From positions 2,356,001 to 2,420,000 of the forward strand of contig NZ_CP031393.1 of NCBI RefSeq assembly GCF_017161265.1: 64,000 nt of DNA, in the 5' to 3' direction. The stretch comes from Treponema medium (GTDB lineage: Bacteria; Spirochaetota; Spirochaetia; Treponematales; Treponemataceae). Within the stretch, counting starts at the first letter, position 1. The number at the start of each line of letters is the position of its first letter. Of this stretch, positions 52,733 to 60,677 are shown one piece after another. A program made the translations under genes and the position numbers. The notes under the pieces are model-generated. The model saw only the letters and a list, made by a program, of their open reading frames with translations, had not been told where the DNA came from and searched no databases.

Positions 52733-53236
52733 TTAGCAATCTCTTTTTAAGTGCTGCAACAACATTTGCACTGCAGCAGTATAGGTCTGTTCACGGATAG
52801 CATCGCGCGTACCGCTAAACAGATACTTTTCAGAATATACGGAAGAAGTATGTTCATTAGCTGCACATGCAATGCATACCGTACCGACAGGCAGTTGCGG
52901 AGTTCCTCCTGCCGGTCCTGCAAGTCCGGTTACCGCAAGGGCATACCCCTGTCTGCCTGAAGAATCCGAAGCGATGGCTAATGCTCCTTTTGCCATTGCA
53001 GCTGCAGTTTCAACGCTCACTACGCCAAAGCTTTCCAAAACTTCAGCGGGAACATTTAATACATGCTGTTTTGCCTGTACCGAATAGGTAACCCATCCTC
53101 CCCAGAAAACAGCGGAAGCTCCCGGTATATCCGTAAGATATTTTGCAATCAAGCCGCCTGTTAACGATTCGGCCGTTACAAGAAAAAGATTCCTTCGTTT
53201 TAGCTCGTCAAATATATGATGAATCTGCGAAAACAT
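52733..53236 (-). CDS. pncC: Nicotinamide-nucleotide amidase (CinA C-terminal domain)
   Basis: The 167-residue protein is the stand-alone CinA_C / PncC type. Marks are the VTAESLTGGLIAKYLTDIPGAS motif (about 19-40), WVTYSVQAKQHVLNV, SVETAAAMAKGAL and ALAVTGLAGPAGGTPQLPVGTV, the conserved P-loop-like TGxAGP segment. It deamidates NMN to NaMN in NAD recycling. The N-terminal COG1058 domain is absent. Its ATG overlaps the bactofilin stop (TAATG, 53236), so translation is coupled. Confidence 0.93.
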   Translation of the reverse strand: MFSQIHHIFDELKRRNLFLVTAESLTGGLIAKYLTDIPGASAVFWGGWVTYSVQAKQHVLNVPAEVLESFGVVSVETAAAMAKGALAIASDSSGRQGYALAVTGLAGPAGGTPQLPVGTVCIACAANEHTSSVYSEKYLFSGTRDAIREQTYTAAVQMLLQHLKRDC

Positions 53237-53643
53237 TAGCCACGCAGCTTTTGCTTGAGTTGTTCAGGATGCATCGAAAAGAGATTGGCATCAATTCCGG
53301 CATTGTCCCGTATCATGTGCACGGCACCCTCAAATGATACATTGTCTGCAATCTTAATACGGGCAGCATGGACATCCCCATGCACAATGCTACCGGCTTT
53401 CATCTCTATCTTATCGGCAGCGGTTAAAGAGCCGTACACAGTACCTTCAATAACAATTGAAGCAGCTCTAATATACTGAGTTTTACAAACTGCACCTTTT
53501 TCTATCAATAAGAAACCTTGCGCATCTATAGCGCCCGAGAAAGTACCTTGAATATGCAGGTCTTCAGTAAATTTCAAAAAACCGTCAAATACCGTCTCTT
53601 TTCCTAAAACGGTTAGTTTTTTTTCTTTATCGATTTTTTTCAT
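53236..53643 (-). CDS. Bactofilin
   Basis: The 135-residue protein has the DUF583/bactofilin core: TVLGKETVFDGFLKFTEDLHIQGTF, IEGTVYGSLTAADKIEMKAG and VHGDVHAARIKIADNVSFEG (named by segments) forming a right-handed beta-helix that polymerises into filaments. Bactofilins shape the cell wall and position envelope proteins. It overlaps both neighbours (lnt upstream by 4 nt, pncC downstream by 1 nt). AGGAAAAC precedes the ATG. Confidence 0.9.
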   Translation of the reverse strand: MKKIDKEKKLTVLGKETVFDGFLKFTEDLHIQGTFSGAIDAQGFLLIEKGAVCKTQYIRAASIVIEGTVYGSLTAADKIEMKAGSIVHGDVHAARIKIADNVSFEGAVHMIRDNAGIDANLFSMHPEQLKQKLRG

Positions 53644-55277
53644 GCAGTTTTCCTAGAATTAAGTATAGTCCGTACTGAACCGATAATCAAGAGGCAAACA
53701 GCGGCTATTGCTGCTACAAATCCCAAAATATCCCCCCAAAGCACATACCACGTATCCGAGTTTGTTGTAAACACCGGAACATCAACACACAGATACCCTT
53801 CGATAAACGGCTGAATCATCGCAATAATCTTTCCATACGGGCTAATTGCAGCCGTTTGACCCGATGCTGTTGCCCTTACCATCGGCAGACGAGTTTCTAC
53901 AGCCCGAAATACACTCATACTTAAATGCTGATATTGACAGGCAACACTTTTCGCCCATGCATCATTCGACATATTGACAAATAACTTTGCTCCATGACGC
54001 GCAAAACGCCTCGTAATATAGCCGAACGTATCTTCAAAGCAAATTGGAACGGAAAACTCCAATCCGCTCACCGAAAAAACGGTCGGTTCGTCTCCTTTTT
54101 CCCAAAAATGAGTGTCGTTCGCAACCAATGCCTCATAAATAGCGGGAAAAGTGTTTTTGTATGGAAAATGCTCGGTGAAGGGTACCAAATGCATTTTTCG
54201 ATATCGCTCGGGATGCGGAGGCAACACGTTCTCTTGAGGGCGAAACAGCAAAGCGGCATTATAGTCGAGTCTATCTTCTCCACCCGCTTCAGTTATCGCT
54301 TTTACAGCGTCATCGTTTCCGATTAAAAACGGTACCGACTGCCGATCAATATAAGTTAAAAGCTCATATACAAGCTCAAAGGTATTTCGATCTTCGCGAT
54401 ACCGATAATGCCAATTGATACGAGGTATAAAAGCAGTTTCCGGCCATACGACCAGTGCAAGATCCGGATTATCGGTAATAGCTTGATCTGATAACTTTTT
54501 GAGTGTTTTAAAATCTCTTTTATATGACGCGACTCCTCCTACCCACGGATCGGAGTTCGGCTGAATAAGGGCAATACGTGCAGTCGGTAAATCTTTATAA
54601 TCCCGTTGAATAGACACGCCGTAAATCAATGTTGCGATAACACAGAGGCACCAAATCAAAGCGGGAATACGTTCTCTATATGCAAATGTACGAAACTCAC
54701 GGAACCAGTTTCGCACCGGCTCCTTGCAATGCGGTTTTATTCCGGCAGCTATCCATACAGAAGGAAAGCAAACCAAGGCGGAAACTCCCCATACCCCGAA
54801 AATCGATGCAATCTGAATGAGCGGTATAAACTGCCACTGTGAATAACCTATCAAACCATACGAGAAACCGAGGAAACCAAGCGTTTTAATATACTCGTAT
54901 CCAATCCAAATCAGCCATTGTACAATAAAACCGTATCGAGTGAAATAGATATCGGCTAATTTAAGCAGGAACATCGTTAACATATAGTAAAAAAAGTATT
55001 CCAGCGCAACAATATACATTGCAAGCGGATGAAAGCCCCATAGCCAATAACTAAAAATGCAATAATTAAGTACGCCGTAAACTCCGCCCCACAAAAAAGA
55101 AGAAGGGAGCGAAATTCTACGGACTAAAATGAGAAGTGGGACAAAAATAATATAGGCAAGAAAGGGCAGCCCTGTCGAAACTAAAAAACCGGGCTGCGAA
55201 AAAGCAAAAAGAGCAGAAGAACTTACAAGTAGAGCGACATTGACACCCCAATAGGCAAGTCTTCTACTTCTTTGCAT
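53640..55277 (-). CDS. lnt: Apolipoprotein N-acyltransferase
   Basis: Lnt adds the third acyl chain to lipoproteins. The N-terminal half has about six to eight membrane segments; the C-terminal nitrilase domain contains the catalytic triad E in VVWPETAFIPR, K in HLVPFTEHFPYK and C in PICFEDTFG. Length of 545 residues is typical. GGAGAAAG lies before the ATG, within the 3' end of the HU gene (14-nt overlap). Bactofilin follows with an ATGA overlap, so HU-lnt-bactofilin-pncC form one coupled unit. Confidence 0.96.
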   Translation of the reverse strand: MQRSRRLAYWGVNVALLVSSSALFAFSQPGFLVSTGLPFLAYIIFVPLLILVRRISLPSSFLWGGVYGVLNYCIFSYWLWGFHPLAMYIVALEYFFYYMLTMFLLKLADIYFTRYGFIVQWLIWIGYEYIKTLGFLGFSYGLIGYSQWQFIPLIQIASIFGVWGVSALVCFPSVWIAAGIKPHCKEPVRNWFREFRTFAYRERIPALIWCLCVIATLIYGVSIQRDYKDLPTARIALIQPNSDPWVGGVASYKRDFKTLKKLSDQAITDNPDLALVVWPETAFIPRINWHYRYREDRNTFELVYELLTYIDRQSVPFLIGNDDAVKAITEAGGEDRLDYNAALLFRPQENVLPPHPERYRKMHLVPFTEHFPYKNTFPAIYEALVANDTHFWEKGDEPTVFSVSGLEFSVPICFEDTFGYITRRFARHGAKLFVNMSNDAWAKSVACQYQHLSMSVFRAVETRLPMVRATASGQTAAISPYGKIIAMIQPFIEGYLCVDVPVFTTNSDTWYVLWGDILGFVAAIAAVCLLIIGSVRTILNSRKTA

Positions 55278-55602
55278 TCGGAACTTTCTCCCCTACAATC
55301 GGACGAACGGCTGCGCTCAATACCTTTCCCGGCCGAAATACAACTACCGAATGATCCGTAGTATTCACTAATTCACCCGTTTTGGGATTCCGCATTCCTT
55401 TTCGACCCTTACGGAATTGTACTGAAAACGTACCGAAACCACGAATCTCTATTGTTTCACCTCGTTGCAAAGCTTCAAACATTTCTGAAAAGAACAAATC
55501 GCTTATAGAATGAATATCCTTCAACATGTGATCTGTTTTTTTATAAATTGCATCAACAATGCTTGTTTTTGTTTGTTTGCTTACCTGTTTATGTTTACTC
55601 AT
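55264..55602 (-). CDS. HU/IHF-family DNA-binding protein
   Basis: The 112-residue protein has the HU fold: an N-terminal helix pair (IVDAIYKKTDHMLKDI; FFSEMFEALQRGETIEIRGFGTF) and the beta-arm RKGRKGMRNPKTGELV with the proline that intercalates into DNA. An N-terminal extension of about 12 basic residues and a C-terminal tail are longer than in E. coli HU. It bends and packages DNA. GGAAGG precedes the ATG. Confidence 0.93.
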   Translation of the reverse strand: MSKHKQVSKQTKTSIVDAIYKKTDHMLKDIHSISDLFFSEMFEALQRGETIEIRGFGTFSVQFRKGRKGMRNPKTGELVNTTDHSVVVFRPGKVLSAAVRPIVGEKVPNAKK

Positions 55603-55879
55603 CTTTAACCTTCCAGACGGAATACAAAATTTTCTCTTAAAAGCAACCTTTTAATACTTTTAATAACAGTACAAACAGCCGGTTATATAAAAAACCAGTT
55701 ACTGTTTTAAAAAGGCAGAAGCGTAAGGAGATGTCATCTATATCATATTACCCGTTATCCTCATTGTATTCATCGCTAAATACCGGCAAACAGAAACAGA
55801 AATAGCAATATTTTCTGTGCTTTTATTGATAAAATCAAAAAAGGATAAGGGATAATGAAAATGTAAAAAGATAAATACG

Positions 55880-56152
55880 CTATTTTTGTGAAAAAGTTAC
55901 ATTATACAACTTCTGCATACGAGACTTTTTTCGTGCAGCAGCATTTTTTGTAATAATTCCCTTCCGAGCAGCACTATCGAGCTGATGCGCAAGTTCTTTT
56001 AATAAACTCATAGCAGATTCGGCATTTTTTTCAACAACAGCAAGCGTATACTTTTTAGCACATGTCCGTGCTGCCGACTTCACCGATTTATTATGGATAC
56101 GGCGAACTTCACTCTGTTTATGACGTTTTATAGCAGATGCATTATTAGCCAT
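55880..56152 (-). CDS. rpsT: 30S ribosomal protein S20
   Basis: The 90-residue protein shows the S20 helical pattern: MANNASAIKRHKQSEVRRIHNKSVKSAART-type N-terminus rich in Lys and Arg and the C-terminal GIITKNAAARKKSRM motif. GGAGG lies 8 nt before ATG 56152. Confidence 0.95.
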   Translation of the reverse strand: MANNASAIKRHKQSEVRRIHNKSVKSAARTCAKKYTLAVVEKNAESAMSLLKELAHQLDSAARKGIITKNAAARKKSRMQKLYNVTFSQK

Positions 56153-56200
56153 TTAAAAACCTCCAATAAAATTGCTAGCATACAATACAGACTAATGATA

Positions 56201-57430
56201 TTAAACCATATCGATCTTTTTTGCAATAGCCGCCCTTAATTTCTTTTCCTCTTCTAAAGGGAGTCCGAGCGCGGAAGCATTATCAAGATCATGCAAAGCC
56301 AAGATAAGCTGATTTTCTTGAAAATAAGCTAGAGCACGCCTAAAATATACGTGTGCTTGATATCCGTTTATTTCAAGCGACTTAGTAAACATCGTAATTG
56401 CCTCTGAATTTTTATCCATCATCATCAATACGATACCTGCATAATAATACGAGCGGAAATTCTTAGGGTTTTCATCAAGACTGGCAGAAAAATCCTTATA
56501 TGCATTTTCATACGAACCTTGAGCAAAAAACGCCATACCGCGATGTTTATAGACAATGGATGCGACCAATGCATTCGGTTTTTGATTTAATATTTTAGTA
56601 TACAACGCTTCCGCTGTTAGAAAATCTCCGCGATTATGTGCTCTGATAGCATTGAAAATCATACTATCGATTGTTTCCAATGCTGAATTATTTACTGATT
56701 CTGTCGCGGATATTTCTTCAAGCTCGGAAGAATCACCAAGCAGATCCTTTGTGAATTCATCGGCACGTAGATAAAACTGTTCACGCCGTCTATCAAGTTC
56801 CGTATTCAAACTGTTTTGCGCATCTCTAATTTCCTGAAAGAGTATATCCGCGAGACTGAGACTTGCGTTAATCGAAGCAAACTTTCGTTTAAGCGGAAAA
56901 TCAAAGGGAGAAAATTCAAATTTATAAATAAGCTCATGTTCAACTTCTGCCCATGCATCCTGTAAAATTGTTCTGATTTGGACTTCAAAGATCAAATTCT
57001 CCGGTAGTAGTAACCCTACCTTAAAGCTTTCAGGAATATCAGCTAAAACATGCGTAGACTCATAGCCGAATTCGCAAAAAGTACGGTCTGCTCCTTTTCG
57101 TTCCACTTCTTTAACGGTAAAATTTTTTACAAGAATATTTTCCACTTCACTGAGATTCTGCAAAAAAGGACATACAATTCGAATACCGATTAAATCAGTT
57201 ACAACAGGAAATTCGATTGCCGGATCGGCAGGAGGAAATTTTAATAATTTTTCATAATAACTGTCAAAACTCTTTACTCGCGTTTTATAGGCGGGCAGTG
57301 CAGATACCTTAACGATTGATCTCAAATGGTCTTCAATACGTTTTAACAGCACAACAAAATGTGCATGGTAATCGTTATATTGCTTTTTTAATTGATTTTT
57401 ATCAGGTATCCACACAGTATTCAATGACAT
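56201..57430 (-). CDS. RelA/SpoT-like (p)ppGpp synthetase domain fused to TPR repeats
   Basis: Residues about 20-215 form the RelA_SpoT synthetase fold: YKTRVKSFDSYYEK near the start, then VVTDLIGIRIVCPF (the RxxD-type nucleotide site region), and FEVQIRTILQDAWAEVEHEL, the signature E/Q...W..EHEL. Residues about 250-405 are four tetratricopeptide repeats (GDFLTAEALYTKILNQKPNA; ASIVYKHRGMAFFAQGSYENA; and two more). The protein has no hydrolase or TGS domain, so it is a small alarmone synthetase with a TPR scaffold. Its start at 57430 lies 15 nt after the flaA terminator. Confidence 0.85.
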   Translation of the reverse strand: MSLNTVWIPDKNQLKKQYNDYHAHFVVLLKRIEDHLRSIVKVSALPAYKTRVKSFDSYYEKLLKFPPADPAIEFPVVTDLIGIRIVCPFLQNLSEVENILVKNFTVKEVERKGADRTFCEFGYESTHVLADIPESFKVGLLLPENLIFEVQIRTILQDAWAEVEHELIYKFEFSPFDFPLKRKFASINASLSLADILFQEIRDAQNSLNTELDRRREQFYLRADEFTKDLLGDSSELEEISATESVNNSALETIDSMIFNAIRAHNRGDFLTAEALYTKILNQKPNALVASIVYKHRGMAFFAQGSYENAYKDFSASLDENPKNFRSYYYAGIVLMMMDKNSEAITMFTKSLEINGYQAHVYFRRALAYFQENQLILALHDLDNASALGLPLEEEKKLRAAIAKKIDMV

Positions 57431-57442
57431 AATCAAACTCAG

Positions 57443-57479
57443 AACAAAAAAATAGGCGGTATTAAATACCGCCTATTAT
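57443..57479 (-). terminator. Intrinsic terminator after flaA
   Basis: AATAGGCGGTAT (57453-57464) and ATACCGCCTATT (57468-57479) form a perfect 12-bp stem with a TAA loop. On the minus strand a run of seven T follows. The stop codon of flaA lies 24 nt upstream. Confidence 0.9.
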
Positions 57480-57502
57480 TGTATTAAGCAACTAATGCAT
57501 TA

Positions 57503-58570
57503 TTAGTTTGCAGCTTCAGTTGAATTTCCAGCCGCTGCAGAACCTTCAGAAGGAGTGAATCCTGCTTCGGTTGCCATTTTCTCTTGCTCCAAGAAGCGGA
57601 GAACTTGTGTTTGACCAAAGCGAGACAGTTCATGCTGCATACGCTCGTTGTTCATCTTTGTCTGGATACCCCAGATATCTTCATCAGCAAAATCGCGTAC
57701 GGTGTTCAACACAGCTTTGTCATAGATGAGCTTAACATCTTTGAAGTAACCGACAAATGAACCACCGTCATGCGCTGCATCACGAGTAACCAAGAACCCT
57801 TCAAAAGCACTGAAAGGAAGTGACTGCGGATATACCGGATAGATCCGAGTTTCGCGGGCACGCACGTCCGTCAAATATGCAGGATTATTCCATACAAGCT
57901 CTTTCCAACCGTCAAACAGCAAATATCCCATGAAATAGCGCTTTACTTCGTTCTTTTCATTGCGAATGAGTACGTAAAGACCATGGGGGAAGTTCATACC
58001 GTAAGTATTAACCGCAATAGACTTGATAACACCGGTATTGCGAACAACGCCATATCCGTCTTCAAAGCGACCTTTACCTGAAGCCTTTTCTTCATCGGTC
58101 GGCTCCTGAATATTTCCTTGTTCATCAACCTGTGCAAGCGGTTCATACATCGGTATATCAAAAGTCGGTTCAATCGTTGCACTAGCATTATGTGCCCAGA
58201 GAGGAAACTCAATGCGGACACCCATCAAGGTTTGACCTGCAAAGTTCTTCGCTTCATCACTGACTTTTGCTTCAGTAGCATGAGAAACTGCAACAGCAGT
58301 CGGATTGCGGGAAGACGAGTTCAAAACTACTTCCCACTGACCGATAGCCAAAGATGTTCTCATCAGAGCCTTCTGCTCATCGGTGTAGGTAGAACCTGCG
58401 ACGGTAGCATAATCCATAACCGTTCTGCGGTTCTGAGTCATAGCACCGTTCTTATCCGCGAGAATATCTGCGTTCAATAACGCAAAGTCAACCAAAATTG
58501 CTTCTTCAGCAACCGCAAATGCACCGATAAAGAGAAGTGCAATTGCTACAAGTATGCTTGTTCTTTTCAT
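57503..58570 (-). CDS. flaA: Flagellar filament outer-layer (sheath) protein FlaA
   Basis: FlaA coats the periplasmic flagellar filament of spirochaetes. The 355-residue protein has a signal peptide (MKRTSILVAIALLFIGAFAVA) and the FlaA pattern: a helical N-terminus with ILVDFALLNADILADKNG, then the galactose-binding-like fold with VRIEFPLWAHNASATIEP, INTYGMNFPHGLYVLI (shown as type), YFMGYLLFDGWKELVWNNP and AFEGFLVTRDAAHDGGSFVGYFKDVKL. AAAAGGAG lies 8 nt before the ATG, behind a near-consensus promoter, and a terminator follows; all of this is expected for an abundant protein. Confidence 0.95.
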   Translation of the reverse strand: MKRTSILVAIALLFIGAFAVAEEAILVDFALLNADILADKNGAMTQNRRTVMDYATVAGSTYTDEQKALMRTSLAIGQWEVVLNSSSRNPTAVAVSHATEAKVSDEAKNFAGQTLMGVRIEFPLWAHNASATIEPTFDIPMYEPLAQVDEQGNIQEPTDEEKASGKGRFEDGYGVVRNTGVIKSIAVNTYGMNFPHGLYVLIRNEKNEVKRYFMGYLLFDGWKELVWNNPAYLTDVRARETRIYPVYPQSLPFSAFEGFLVTRDAAHDGGSFVGYFKDVKLIYDKAVLNTVRDFADEDIWGIQTKMNNERMQHELSRFGQTQVLRFLEQEKMATEAGFTPSEGSAAAGNSTEAAN

Positions 58571-58614
58571 TCAAAAGCTCCTTTTCCATTGTTAAGAATG
58601 CCCTGTTGAAAATA

Positions 58615-58643
58615 AGTATACGAAAGATACCTATTCTTGTCAA
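58615..58643 (-). promoter_or_regulatory. Strong promoter of flaA
   Basis: The minus strand shows a consensus TTGACA (58643-58638), a 17-nt spacer and TATACT (58620-58615), about 45 nt before the flaA ATG. The -35 box overlaps the last codon and stop of the GerMN gene. A sigma-28 box is not visible. Confidence 0.75.
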
Positions 58644-59122
58644 CTCTTTTTATTATCGGCTGAAATATGAGAATTTTTTACATAGACCGGCACACCGTCA
58701 ATATAAAAATAAACGGTAGTGATACTTTTACAGTTTACCGCAATATTTTTCCGAAACAAAGTATAAACGGTATAAAAGTCGGGCGCTTTAACGTTCGGCG
58801 TTAAAACCTGAGCGGGCAAATCGACATATAATGCATTATTACGCACAAAACAGCTGCGGGGCAGTAATTCAGGATCGGCAAAACGTAAAAAACGATGATC
58901 AGCAGGACCAAGCAGCAATTCATTCACCAGCGACACGGCAAGTTCCGACTCGTAAAGTTGCGGTAGATACCGTTCTTCAATACCGGTACCGCCATCACTT
59001 TGCGAAAAATACAAAAGCATACGCTCCTGTTTGGGACTCATCATATACGATAAAGACAACACTCCGGCGATTACACTAAGCAGTAGCCAGCATATCAACC
59101 TCGGTTTTGTAAAAAAACTCAT
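58640..59122 (-). CDS. GerMN-domain protein
   Basis: The 160-residue protein has one N-terminal membrane helix (about 9-28) and a GerMN fold, seen as LYFSQSDGGTGIEERYLPQ, LAVSLVNELLLGP, and FVRNNALYVDLPAQVL. GerMN proteins are associated with spore germination in Firmicutes and with wall amidases in other bacteria. Here it lies next to an amidase gene, so a cell-wall role is likely. It is probably anchored in the inner membrane and faces the periplasm. AAGG lies before the ATG. The flaA promoter starts inside its stop codon. Confidence 0.85.
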   Translation of the reverse strand: MSFFTKPRLICWLLLSVIAGVLSLSYMMSPKQERMLLYFSQSDGGTGIEERYLPQLYESELAVSLVNELLLGPADHRFLRFADPELLPRSCFVRNNALYVDLPAQVLTPNVKAPDFYTVYTLFRKNIAVNCKSITTVYFYIDGVPVYVKNSHISADNKKS

Positions 59123-59139
59123 CTCATACCTTACCTATC

Positions 59140-59635
59140 AGGGCAATCGCATCAGATATTTTTTGAGAATCCCCGCCAAATAATTAAGGCTGTTCAACCT
59201 TTCCTTTTAAAAATATGAGGGCATCTGCGTTGTCGCTACGCCGAAATAAATACTCGCCGTATACCCGATACGTCTCCGTTTTATTTCGGCTAGGCTCCTA
59301 GCATCTGCTCCGCCTATTTTTAAAAGGCTTACGGAAAGATTTTCAAAAACAGTCCATTATTCTGCGATTCTTATCTAGTTATCTGATGCAATTACCCTTC
59401 TTTTAACAATAAACCGCACGAAATTTTGTTTCTTTAAAATGCGACAGTTGAACAAAATATAAATTTTGGAAACTGTTGCATTGGTGCGCTGAAAGCGCAC
59501 GCATCAATAAGCAAGTTTTCTTTCGAAAACTTGACGGTTAAGGTGAGCGGCGCCATTTTAGACGCTCACCTTATACCTTTGAAATTTCGTGCAAAAGGAA
59601 GGTAACCGCTCAAATATTTCTCGTGCGGTTACCCG
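59140..59635. repeat. Nested palindromic repeat, copy D, with two inserted palindrome blocks
   Basis: The element opens with GGGCAATCGCATCAGATA and ends with GGTAACCGC/CGGTTACCC arms. Its first hairpin (AAATAATTAAGGCTGTT with AACAGTCCATTATT) carries a full 'CATCTGCGTTGTCGC' unit in its loop (59218-59335, with stem GCCGAAATAAA/TTTATTTCGGC). Its second hairpin (GCACGAAATTTTG with TGAAATTTCGTGC) carries further palindromes (CAAGTTTTC/GAAAACTTG; GGTGAGCG/CGCTCACC; GGTGCGC/GCGCAC). This is a clear case of palindromes nested in palindromes. No gene is seen. Confidence 0.8.
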
Positions 59636-59642
59636 ATTTTAC

Positions 59643-60677
59643 CTATTGACCCTCGAAGCGAGAGATAAATGCAGTGAGACCATTATATATTCCTTGTGCG
59701 CATTTTTGCAAGTAGGAAGGGGTATTCAGCCGTTTTGCTTCTTCGGGATTGGTTACAAAGCCCAGTTCAATGAGTACGCTCGGCATCTTCGCATTCCGCA
59801 CAACAAACCATTCCTTTTCTTTTAACCCGCGGTTTTTACTCTCTTTGCCGATCTGAGCTTCCAGTCCGTCCGAAATATTTTTTGCGATTAAAATACTTTC
59901 CGTAGAAAATTCTTCTTCAAGCATTATATTTAAAATATGGGCAATCTCTTTTGATGTTGCATTTTTATCGATTAAATCGCGCCGATAGTCGGTAGGTAAA
60001 TACCAGATCTCAAAACCGTAAGGAGCCTTGTTAAACGGAGAAGCGTTTGCATGGATCGAAATATAGAGGATGGCTTCATTTTTCTTGAGGGGAACTTTAT
60101 TCGCCATCTCAACCCGTTCCTCTAAACTAGGGTACGTGTCGCCGGAACGAGTCAGCAGGATTTTTTTATCGGGATAGCTCTTACGTAACATATCATAGAG
60201 AGAAAGTGAAACGGTTAACGCAATATTTTTCTCGTAGACGGGGATAGTTTTACCATTTTCAATGTAAGACCCGATAGTACCGGGATCTTTTCCGCCGTGC
60301 CCGGGATCAATGAGAATGGCGCCGACACGGAAAAACGAGCCGGTATCAAATTGCTTAAAAAAATCCTCCAACTGCGTAAAGAGTACTGCGGGAAGCTGCG
60401 GCTGAGCATTTGTTCCCATCAGAGGAGCTTGAGCGATTACCGTTTCACGATAGTCAAAAAACACAAGCGGCGTACCTATCCGGCACTGAGCCGTATGGTC
60501 TCCGACCGTAAACATAATTTCCTGTGACAGCGGATCCCATGTTACATCAGCGCCGAGCGTTTTTGCTGCATCAAGCGCAGAAACGGTTTTCTCCGCAGCG
60601 AAGGCGGGAGCAATACCCGATAAAAAGAGAAAAATACCGGCAATAAAAAGTATACTGTTATGCCTTTTCGCAGTCAT
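59643..60677 (-). CDS. N-acetylmuramoyl-L-alanine amidase (Amidase_3)
   Basis: The enzyme cuts the amide between muramic acid and the stem peptide. The start at 60677 (MTAKRHNSILFIAGIFLF) gives a signal peptide and overlaps the ATP-grasp gene by 20 nt. The catalytic domain (about 155-340) has the zinc ligands H in IDPGHGGKDPGTIG, E in IPVYEKNIAL and H in ISIHANAS, with the catalytic Glu in VLIELGFVTNPEEA. The N-terminal part may be an AMIN-like or regulatory domain. It is periplasmic and belongs with the GerMN gene. Confidence 0.92.
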   Translation of the reverse strand: MTAKRHNSILFIAGIFLFLSGIAPAFAAEKTVSALDAAKTLGADVTWDPLSQEIMFTVGDHTAQCRIGTPLVFFDYRETVIAQAPLMGTNAQPQLPAVLFTQLEDFFKQFDTGSFFRVGAILIDPGHGGKDPGTIGSYIENGKTIPVYEKNIALTVSLSLYDMLRKSYPDKKILLTRSGDTYPSLEERVEMANKVPLKKNEAILYISIHANASPFNKAPYGFEIWYLPTDYRRDLIDKNATSKEIAHILNIMLEEEFSTESILIAKNISDGLEAQIGKESKNRGLKEKEWFVVRNAKMPSVLIELGFVTNPEEAKRLNTPSYLQKCAQGIYNGLTAFISRFEGQ

